Source: an uncultured Eubacteriales bacterium (lineage in GTDB: Bacteria; Bacillota; Clostridia; UBA1381; UMGS1253). Taken from it: a stretch of DNA of 64,000 bases. The position numbers and the translations under genes are program-made. The notes under the pieces are model-generated. The model worked only from the letters and a program-made list of their open reading frames with translations. It was not told where the DNA came from and did no database searches. Positions 1 to 6,661 of this stretch are shown piece by piece; the first letter of the stretch is position 1; the number at the start of each line of letters is the position of its first letter. The stretch lies in NCBI GenBank assembly GCA_902492065.1, contig CABUKE010000001.1, positions 1 through 64,000 on the forward strand, written 5' to 3'.

Positions 1-5
1 ATAAT

Positions 6-46
6 AGCCTTATAGGCTTAGTGCAAGCCACCCGTTATACGGGTGG
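6..46. repeat. Two adjacent palindromes at the window edge
   Basis: AGCCT-TAT-AGGCT (6-18) is followed by a perfect 8-bp stem CCACCCGT-TAT-ACGGGTGG (28-46). There is no U-tract next to either, so they do not look like terminators. Paired palindromes of this kind resemble REP elements or the ends of IS200/IS605-type elements, but no transposase is visible here. The sequence to the left is outside the window. Confidence 0.35.
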
Positions 47-83
47 TCTTGACTTTGTTGTACGAGAAACAATAAGAGAAGAT

Positions 84-121
84 AGTATAAAAAACAGAGG
101 ACGCATAATTTGCGCCCTCTG
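84..121 (-). terminator. Rho-independent terminator of the permease operon
   Basis: On the minus strand an imperfect stem with outer arms CAGAGG/CCTCTG (95-100 and 116-121) and a small loop is followed by a run of T residues (94 down to 84). It lies 15 nt past the stop codon of the downstream permease gene, so the two permease genes form a closed transcription unit. Confidence 0.8.
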
Positions 122-135
122 CTGCATAGAACAGT

Positions 136-1005
136 TTAACCTTTGACTGCACCGACCATGATACCCTTTACAAAGAACTTCTGTACGAACGGGTACACGG
201 CAATCATTGGGATAGTTGCCACCATAATCGTTGCATAAATAACCGTTTGCTGGTTCATCGCCTCGCTGCTTAGGTCGACCGTTTCTGACGTCATCTGCGT
301 CTGTACAATCAGCTTACGCAGCAATACCTGCAGCGGAACCTTCCACTCGTCGCGGATGATAACCATTGCCCAGAAGAATGCGTTCCAACGGTCAACGAAG
401 TAATAGAGCGAAATCGTCATCAATGCCGGCACGGACAGCGGCAAATAAATCTTGAGCAGTACAACCCAGTCGTTTGCGCCGTCAATCTTTGCTGATTCCT
501 CCAGCGAGTCGGAGATCGACTCAAAGTAGGTACGCATCAACACAACATAGAACGCTGAGATTGCCCATGCGATAATCAGCGTAAAGCGGCTGTTGAGCAT
601 ACCGAGGTTTTTCAAGTTCAAGTAAGTCGGCATCATACCTGCATTAAACCACATCGTGATGAGCATGATCCAGGTAAAGAACTTCCGGCCGCGCAGACGC
701 AGCTTCGAGAGCGGATATGCGCCGCAGATTGTCAGGATGATGTTCACAGCCGTACCAACAACGGAAATGAAAATCGTGTTTCCGTACGAATTCCAGATGT
801 AAGGAATCTCAGAAACCTTGATGTAGGAAGCCATCTCAAATCCAATCGGCCACAAAACCACGTTGCCTGCTGCAACCGCATCCGGATTACTGATCGAGGC
901 CACAAGTGTATACCAGAAAGGATACAGGGTAATAATGGCGACAAGGATGAGCAGGATTATGTTGATGGTGTCAAAAATGTGTTCTCCAATAGAACGCTTT
1001 ATCAT
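136..1005 (-). CDS. Carbohydrate ABC transporter permease, LplC/YtcP type
   Basis: This is an inner-membrane permease subunit of a CUT1-type sugar importer, 289 aa, the normal length for the MalG/LplC family. Hydrophobic segments lie near residues 13-35, 73-98, 108-127, 138-160, 185-205 and 252-275. The cytoplasmic EAA loop that docks the ATPase is at about 169-190 (EESAKIDGANDW then LPLSVP). It is the second gene of a two-gene operon, 19 nt after its partner permease. No solute-binding protein or ATPase gene is adjacent; such systems commonly share a MsmX-type ATPase encoded elsewhere. The family is clear. The substrate is unknown; LplC relatives handle complex sugars or uronate oligosaccharides. 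Confidence 0.9.
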   Translation of the reverse strand: MIKRSIGEHIFDTINIILLILVAIITLYPFWYTLVASISNPDAVAAGNVVLWPIGFEMASYIKVSEIPYIWNSYGNTIFISVVGTAVNIILTICGAYPLSKLRLRGRKFFTWIMLITMWFNAGMMPTYLNLKNLGMLNSRFTLIIAWAISAFYVVLMRTYFESISDSLEESAKIDGANDWVVLLKIYLPLSVPALMTISLYYFVDRWNAFFWAMVIIRDEWKVPLQVLLRKLIVQTQMTSETVDLSSEAMNQQTVIYATIMVATIPMIAVYPFVQKFFVKGIMVGAVKG

Positions 1006-1024
1006 TATTTATGCTCCCCCTTTC

Positions 1025-2416
1025 TTACCACAAGCCAACTTCGCCGACTTTTCGAGAAACCGTGTTTGCAGCGTATACCATGATAAGGGCTACAACGCCG
1101 TTGAACAAGCCGACTGCCGTTGAAAGTGAATAGTTACCGTCTATCAGACCGACACGGTATACGTACGTGCTGATGATATCAGCCGTTACATACGTTACCG
1201 GCTGGTACAGCAGGATGATAGCCTCGTAACCGAGGTTGAGGATATTACCCAGACGCATGATCAGCATGATTGCAATTGTCGGGATAATACCGGGGATTGT
1301 AATACTGATCATCTGCCGCCAGCGGCCGGCACCGTCGATGCGTGCCGCCTCGTAGAGTTCCATATCAATACCTGCTAACGCAGAAGTATAAATAATGGAA
1401 CCGAAACCGGTGGCTTTCCAGACATCCATTAGGACGTATATCGTTCGGAAGTATTCCGGCTTTGCCATAAAGTAAATGCCCGCGTCCGCCCCTGTGATCC
1501 ACTTGTATGCAAAGTTAATGATACCATACGACGGCGAAAGGAAGTTTACAACCAGACCGGCCACAACAACCGTCGATACAAAGTGCGGCAGGTAAGAAAT
1601 CGTCTGGACTGTTGTTTTAAAGAGCTTGTTGCGCACTTCGTTGAGCATCAGCGCGAAGATAATCGGCGCCGGGAAACCGAAGATAATCAACAGAATATTC
1701 AGCCACAGCGTATTGCCCAGCAGTCTTGTAAAGTACGGGCCGGTGAAGAACGAGTAAAAGTGGTAGAAACCGTTCATCGGCGCCCACGGACTTCCGAATA
1801 CGCCCTTAAATGGGCTGTAGTCCTTAAATGCCATTAAAAGACCGTACATCGGCAAATACATAAAGATAATGAAAAATGCTACGAACGGGATCAGCATTAA
1901 ATATAAATGCCGATCGCGCCAGATTGCGGCGCGCAGCTTCACGCGCTGGTGCGCCTTATAAATCTCATCTGAAGAAAGTGTTGCCTGGTTGAGCGCGTGC
2001 TTTGCAAGACGCAGCTCCTCGTTCAGGTCAAGAATCGCATTGTGCTGCTTGTTTTTTGCCAGCGTAATAGCCAGCTTCCTTGCCGACGGGTCGCTCTTTG
2101 CTTTTGCCTCGGCAACCTCGGATTTGTATGTAGCGTTAATTGCAGCTTTCTTTTCTTTATAGCTGCCGTTTGTCTTTTCCCAATTTGCACGCAGGGTGTC
2201 AACCTCCTCCTGCGGCGTATTGGGCTTGGCTTTCCAAACGGCAAGGTCGGCCTCATACTTGGCCTTCATCTGCGCGAGCTGTTCGTTCAAAGCCGCTTTT
2301 TGTTCAGCCGGACTAAGTCCAGACTGTTTCATGGAAGCCTTCATCTCTTTTGTGATTTTCGGCTTTACCGGCGGTTCAAATATACCACAATTTGTCAAAG
2401 TGGATACATTTGCCAT
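1025..2416 (-). CDS. Carbohydrate ABC transporter permease, LplB type, with long N-terminal extension
   Basis: This is the MalF/LplB-type permease partner of the downstream gene, 463 aa against a usual length of about 300. Residues from about 171 onward are a standard LplB permease: first membrane span about 171-192 (YLMLIPFVAFFIIFMYLPMYG), with the EAA loop at about 354-376 (YEAARIDGAGRWRQ). Residues 1-165 are an added hydrophilic, Lys/Glu/Ala-rich segment likely to be helical or coiled coil, which would face the cytoplasm. The start ATG has a good AGGAGG-like site 7-9 nt upstream and the extension is continuous in frame, so it does not look like a misplaced start. The role of the extension is unknown. 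Confidence 0.88.
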   Translation of the reverse strand: MANVSTLTNCGIFEPPVKPKITKEMKASMKQSGLSPAEQKAALNEQLAQMKAKYEADLAVWKAKPNTPQEEVDTLRANWEKTNGSYKEKKAAINATYKSEVAEAKAKSDPSARKLAITLAKNKQHNAILDLNEELRLAKHALNQATLSSDEIYKAHQRVKLRAAIWRDRHLYLMLIPFVAFFIIFMYLPMYGLLMAFKDYSPFKGVFGSPWAPMNGFYHFYSFFTGPYFTRLLGNTLWLNILLIIFGFPAPIIFALMLNEVRNKLFKTTVQTISYLPHFVSTVVVAGLVVNFLSPSYGIINFAYKWITGADAGIYFMAKPEYFRTIYVLMDVWKATGFGSIIYTSALAGIDMELYEAARIDGAGRWRQMISITIPGIIPTIAIMLIMRLGNILNLGYEAIILLYQPVTYVTADIISTYVYRVGLIDGNYSLSTAVGLFNGVVALIMVYAANTVSRKVGEVGLW

Positions 2417-2517
2417 GTTTCTTCCTCCTTACTTTCCCTATTTTGATTAAAATCAATAAAAAACATCCGGCGGCACTGTGCAGGCACAAACCGCCTATGT
2501 CAATCTTTTACCTTTTT

Positions 2518-2546
2518 ACTATACCATATGCTATTTCATTAGTAAA
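2518..2546 (-). promoter_or_regulatory. Candidate sigma-A promoter for the permease operon
   Basis: Reading the minus strand, TTTACT (2546-2541), a 17-nt spacer and TATAGT (2523-2518) precede the permease operon by about 100 nt. The leader that follows contains an imperfect GGCGG/CCGCC hairpin (2469-2495). Confidence 0.5.
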
Positions 2547-2585
2547 CACACACTTATTTTTATTTGTTGAAATTTTTTATGAATG

Positions 2586-2628
2586 ATAGTTGCAATTCTT
2601 TTGAAAATGCCAAAAAAATTGCAACTAT
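2586..2628. repeat. Inverted repeat in the 590-nt permease/pgk intergenic region
   Basis: ATAGTTGCAATT (2586-2597) and its exact reverse complement (2617-2628) are separated by 19 nt. A related half-site GTTACAATTTTTTGG follows near 2679-2693, and AAAATGCC occurs twice. The whole gap 2417-3007 is AT-rich and appears non-coding: short overlapping open frames at 2564-2879 have poor coding character. The repeat sits about 300 nt upstream of the pgk promoter and just upstream of the permease promoter, which suits regulator binding sites. Confidence 0.45.
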
Positions 2629-2922
2629 TGCGGAAAAATGCCGAAATAGCGCGGGTTTTTGGAGAGGATGCAAAGAAAGTTACAATTTTTTGGACAGCAG
2701 TTTTCACAGAAATCAAAAAAAAGATAAGTGCCTTTTTGGCAAGTTGGAGCGGGGGGGACAGTTTGAAAGATCTGCAAGCAATTTTATTGTTTTGTGAATA
2801 TTTACCATACGGTTATTCAAAATACGAAACGGGCGTGTATAGGAGAAGGCGGCTGCGGGTATGCTATGCGAGAGAGTAAAGAAATTTTTACAAATTTATA
2901 TAGAAAAAAATTGTAAGAAACC

Positions 2923-2951
2923 TTGAAAATTCTTCCCATTTGGTGTACAAT
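2923..2951 (+). promoter_or_regulatory. Sigma-A promoter of pgk-tpiA
   Basis: TTGAAA (2923-2928), a 17-nt spacer and TACAAT (2946-2951) predict a transcript start near 2958, about 50 nt before the gene. Confidence 0.7.
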
Positions 2952-3007
2952 AAATTAGGTTAAAGTGTTAACAATCAAAAATAAAAAATAGAGAGGTGCA
3001 AGTTTCT

Positions 3008-4939
3008 ATGTTTAACAAAAAAACAATAGAGGACATTCCGGTTTCCGGAAAAAGAGTTCTGGTGCGCTGTGACTTCAATGTTCCGCTCGACGGGGACAGA
3101 ATTACCGATGAGACGAGAATCATTGGCGCGCTCCCGACAATCAAATATTTGATCAAAAACAATGCAAAAGTCATCCTCTGCTCGCATTTGGGCCGGCCGA
3201 AGGGTGAGTTTAATATGAAATATTCGCTCAAGCCGGTGGCGAAGCGTCTGTCTGAGCTTTTGAACCAGAATGTCGTTATGGCGGAGGACGTAATCGGCGA
3301 CTCGGCAAAGGCTGCTGTTGCGGCGATGAAGGACGGCGACGTGGTTCTTCTCGAGAACGTCCGCTTCCATAAGGAAGAGGAAAAGAACGACCCGGCGTTT
3401 GCCAAGGAGCTTGCTTCCCTGGCGGATATCTATGTCAACGACGCATTTGGCACGGCGCACCGCGCGCACGCTTCAACGGCCGGCGTAGCAGATTATCTGC
3501 CGGCGGTATGTGGTTATCTGATTAAGAAGGAAATCGAGTTCATGGGCGGCGCGCTTGAGAACCCGGCGCGTCCGTTCGTGGCTATCTTAGGCGGCGCGAA
3601 GGTTTCGGACAAGATTGGCGTCATTGAAAACCTGATTGATAAGGTTGACTCGCTCATTATCGGCGGCGGTATGGCGTATACATTCCTGAAGGCAAAGGGT
3701 TATAAGATTGGTAATTCCATCTGCGAGGACGACAAGCTCGATTTGGCTAAGGATTTGATGAAGAAAGCAAAGGAAAAGGGCGTAAACTTCCTGCTTCCGG
3801 TTGGTTCCATCGTTGCGGACAAGTTTGCCAATGACGCGGAGCGCAAGTATGTTCCGTCTGACGCAATGCCGGACGGCTGGATGGGTATGGACATCGGCGG
3901 TATTACGATTGAGAAGTTTACGAACGTGATTGAGAGCGCAAAGACGATTATCTGGAACGGGCCGATGGGTGTGTTCGAGTTTGAGAATTTTGCACAGGGC
4001 ACGAAGGCAATTGCAGAAGCGGTTGCAAAGGCAGATGCCGTTACGATTATCGGCGGCGGCGACAGCGTTGCGGCTGTAAAGCAGATGGGCTATGCCGACA
4101 AGATGAGCCACATTTCCACAGGCGGCGGCGCATCGCTTGAGTTTTTGGAGGGCAAGGTTCTGCCGGGTATTGCGTGCCTGATGGACGCCAATACACGCCC
4201 GACCGTGGTTGCAGGTAACTGGAAGATGAACAAGACGCCGGCAGAAACAGGCGCGTTCATCAAAGAGCTGGCTCCGATGGTAGATGGCGCAGAGGCACAG
4301 GTGATTGCTTGCGTTCCGTTTGTTTGCCTGCCGGCGGCTGTAGAAGCGGCAAAGGGTACGAACATCAAAATCGGCGCACAGAACATGCACTTTGAGGACA
4401 GCGGCGCGTTCACAGGTGAAGTAAGTGCGGACATGCTGGTAAGCATGGGCGTTGAGTATGTAATCATTGGTCACAGCGAAAGAAGACAGTACTTTGCTGA
4501 GACGGATGTTACGGTCAACAAAAAGCTGCTCAAGGCAATTGAGAAAGGTTTGAAGCCGATCGTTTGCGTAGGCGAGTCTCTTGAGGAGCGCGAGCAGGGC
4601 ATCACAATCGACCTGATTCGCAGCCAGGTAAAGATTGCGTTCATGAATGTAAGCGCAGACGACGCGAAGAAGGTTATCATCGCGTATGAGCCCATCTGGG
4701 CAATCGGCACGGGCAAGACGGCGACGGACGAGCAGGCGAACGAGGTTTGCGGCGCAATCCGCGAGGTTGTGAAGGAGCTGTACGGCAAGGACGTTGCAGA
4801 CGAAATTATTATCCAGTATGGCGGCAGTGTAAAGCCGGCGAATGCGGCGGCGCTGTTCGGTATGTCCGACATTGACGGCGGCCTGGTTGGCGGCGCAAGC
4901 CTGAAGGTAGCGGACTTCACCGGGATTGTGAAATTTTAA
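3008..4939 (+). CDS. pgk-tpiA: Bifunctional phosphoglycerate kinase/triosephosphate isomerase fusion
   Basis: One 643-aa chain carries two glycolytic enzymes. The N-terminal part (about residues 1-392) is phosphoglycerate kinase (1,3-BPG + ADP to 3-PG + ATP), with RCDFNVPLDG, SHLGRPKG and the ATP-site run GGGDSVAAV. The C-terminal part (about 396-643) is a complete triosephosphate isomerase, with the substrate Lys in GNWKMNK, the catalytic His in IGHSERRQYF, the catalytic Glu in AYEPIWAIGTGK and the phosphate loop GGSVKPAN. The domains are joined at about 4190-4205 without a stop or frame change. A GTG at 2996 is also in frame, but the ribosome site GAGAGGTG overlaps it, so the ATG at 3008 is preferred. 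Such fusions are known from Thermotoga; they are uncommon in Clostridia. Confidence 0.96.
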   Translation: MFNKKTIEDIPVSGKRVLVRCDFNVPLDGDRITDETRIIGALPTIKYLIKNNAKVILCSHLGRPKGEFNMKYSLKPVAKRLSELLNQNVVMAEDVIGDSAKAAVAAMKDGDVVLLENVRFHKEEEKNDPAFAKELASLADIYVNDAFGTAHRAHASTAGVADYLPAVCGYLIKKEIEFMGGALENPARPFVAILGGAKVSDKIGVIENLIDKVDSLIIGGGMAYTFLKAKGYKIGNSICEDDKLDLAKDLMKKAKEKGVNFLLPVGSIVADKFANDAERKYVPSDAMPDGWMGMDIGGITIEKFTNVIESAKTIIWNGPMGVFEFENFAQGTKAIAEAVAKADAVTIIGGGDSVAAVKQMGYADKMSHISTGGGASLEFLEGKVLPGIACLMDANTRPTVVAGNWKMNKTPAETGAFIKELAPMVDGAEAQVIACVPFVCLPAAVEAAKGTNIKIGAQNMHFEDSGAFTGEVSADMLVSMGVEYVIIGHSERRQYFAETDVTVNKKLLKAIEKGLKPIVCVGESLEEREQGITIDLIRSQVKIAFMNVSADDAKKVIIAYEPIWAIGTGKTATDEQANEVCGAIREVVKELYGKDVADEIIIQYGGSVKPANAAALFGMSDIDGGLVGGASLKVADFTGIVKF

Positions 4940-4973
4940 TTGACAGCAGGCTGCTAAAAATTGAAAATCAAAG

Positions 4974-5001
4974 GGGGCAGACCTTGCGTCTGCCCCGTTT
5001 T
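4974..5001 (+). terminator. Terminator after pgk-tpiA
   Basis: A perfect 9-bp stem GGGGCAGAC-cttgc-GTCTGCCCC (4974-4996) is followed by GTTTT. It separates pgk-tpiA from gpmI, so gpmI probably has its own promoter in 5000-5090, where a TTGACA (5000-5005) occurs without a convincing -10. Confidence 0.75.
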
Positions 5002-5107
5002 GACAAAATTGTGTCCTGCTGTTATGTGAAAATATTACAGAAATGGACGCAGTTTTGTGATAAATTGGACAAAAACAGTGGTTTCTTTTGGAAAGGTGTG
5101 TGATTCT

Positions 5108-6619
5108 ATGAAAAAACCGACAGCATTGATTATTTTGGATGGATACGGCATTGCAAAGGATAAAAAACAGTCGGCAATCGACGCAGCGGCGACGCCGGTG
5201 ATGGATAAGCTGATGGCAAGCTGCCCGCACAATATCATTCACGCGAGCGGGATGGACGTCGGCCTGCCGGACGGGCAGATGGGCAACTCTGAGGTTGGGC
5301 ACACGAACATCGGCGCGGGCCGTATTGTGTACCAGGAGCTGACACGCATTACAAAGTCGATCAGCGACGGCGACTTTTTTGAGAATGAAGCGTTTTTGGG
5401 CGCGATCGAGAATGTGAAAAAGACGGGCGGCGCGCTCCATTTGTGGGGGCTTTTGTCCGACGGGGGCGTACACTCGCACAACACGCATATGTATGCGCTC
5501 CTGGAGCTGGCCAAGCGGCAGGGTGTCAAGGACGTATATGTTCACTGCTTCCTTGACGGGCGCGACGTTGGGCCGACGACGGGCGCAGACTATGTAAAAG
5601 AACTGGAAGACAAGATGAAGGAAATTGGCGTTGGCAAGATTGCGACCGTAATGGGGCGTTACTACGCGATGGACCGCGACAACCGCTGGGAGCGTGTGCA
5701 GAAGGCGTACGACGCAATGGTGAAAGGCGAAGGCGTGCAGGCTGATGACGCGGAGACCGCGGTGCGCGACTCTTATAAAAACGATGTGACAGACGAGTTT
5801 GTTCTGCCGACGGTAATCAGCGGCGCGGCAAAAATTAAGGCCGGCGACAGTGTAATCTTCTACAACTTCCGCCCTGACCGCGCGCGCGAAATTACGCGCA
5901 CGCTGGTGGATGAGGCGTTTGACGGATTTGCGCGGGAATATTTTCCGGTTTACTTTGTGTGCATGACGCAGTATGATAAACTTATGCCGAATGTCGAGGT
6001 GGCGTTTAAGCCGACCAAGCTGGTCAATACCTTTGGCGAGTATATCAGCGGAAAAGGGCTGACCCAGCTTCGGATTGCGGAAACGGAAAAGTATGCGCAC
6101 GTGACGTTCTTCTTTAACGGCGGCATTGAGAAGGAATACCCCGGCGAGGACCGGGCGCTGATCGCGTCGCCGAAGGTGGCGACGTACGACCTGAAGCCGG
6201 AGATGAGCGCGTACGAGGTGACGGACGAGGCTGTAAAACGCATTGAGTCCGGCAAATACGACGTCATTGTATTAAACTTCGCAAACTGCGACATGGTAGG
6301 CCATACGGGCGTGTTCGACGCGGCGAAGGCGGCGGTTGAGGCAGTTGACACATGCCTCGGACGCGTGTTGGACGCGATCGAGAAGATGGGCGGCTGCGCG
6401 CTTGTGACAGCGGACCACGGCAACGCGGACGAGATGTTCGACGACGACGGCAACGTAGTGACAGCGCACTCGACCAACCCGGTTCCGATGGTGATGGTCG
6501 GCTATGACGCAGGGCTCAAGAGCGAGGGCCGTCTGGCGGACATTGCGCCGACGCTGCTCGACATGATGGGGGTTGACAAGCCGGCGGAGATGACCGGCGA
6601 GAGTATGCTGGTGCGCTAA
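5108..6619 (+). CDS. gpmI: 2,3-bisphosphoglycerate-independent phosphoglycerate mutase
   Basis: GpmI interconverts 3-phosphoglycerate and 2-phosphoglycerate in the cytoplasm using two Mn ions. The 503-aa length matches the family. The N-terminal metal site ILDGYG, the phosphoserine nucleophile in MGNSEVGHTNIGAGR (about Ser61), the DGRDVGP segment, RYYAMDRDNRW, and the C-terminal metal ligands in VTADHGNADEM and TAHSTNPVP are all present. The open frame extends upstream to 5057, but GGAAAGGTG at 5090-5098 places the start at ATG 5108 and gives the normal N-terminus MKKPTALIILDGYG. It follows pgk-tpiA, making a lower-glycolysis cluster. Enolase and GAPDH genes are not in the window. Confidence 0.96.
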   Translation: MKKPTALIILDGYGIAKDKKQSAIDAAATPVMDKLMASCPHNIIHASGMDVGLPDGQMGNSEVGHTNIGAGRIVYQELTRITKSISDGDFFENEAFLGAIENVKKTGGALHLWGLLSDGGVHSHNTHMYALLELAKRQGVKDVYVHCFLDGRDVGPTTGADYVKELEDKMKEIGVGKIATVMGRYYAMDRDNRWERVQKAYDAMVKGEGVQADDAETAVRDSYKNDVTDEFVLPTVISGAAKIKAGDSVIFYNFRPDRAREITRTLVDEAFDGFAREYFPVYFVCMTQYDKLMPNVEVAFKPTKLVNTFGEYISGKGLTQLRIAETEKYAHVTFFFNGGIEKEYPGEDRALIASPKVATYDLKPEMSAYEVTDEAVKRIESGKYDVIVLNFANCDMVGHTGVFDAAKAAVEAVDTCLGRVLDAIEKMGGCALVTADHGNADEMFDDDGNVVTAHSTNPVPMVMVGYDAGLKSEGRLADIAPTLLDMMGVDKPAEMTGESMLVR

Positions 6620-6661
6620 GCTGGCAGCACTTTACGGATTTTAGAAATTGGAGGTCGCAAA

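Noticed and set aside
2564..2879. Two overlapping small plus-strand open frames (77 and 98 codons) upstream of pgk
   Set aside because: No ribosome site, low-complexity Lys/Asn/Phe content, and they overlap each other and the inverted repeats. The region is better read as regulatory.
5000..5028. Promoter directly upstream of gpmI
   Set aside because: TTGACA is perfect, but the best -10 at suitable spacing (TATGTG or TTATGT) is poor, so it was left out of the feature list.
3587..6100. Minus-strand open frame of 837 codons opposite pgk-tpiA and gpmI
   Set aside because: It is antisense to two fully conserved glycolytic genes, is rich in His, Arg, Cys and Asn with no domain, and arises from the GC-rich codon usage of the true genes.
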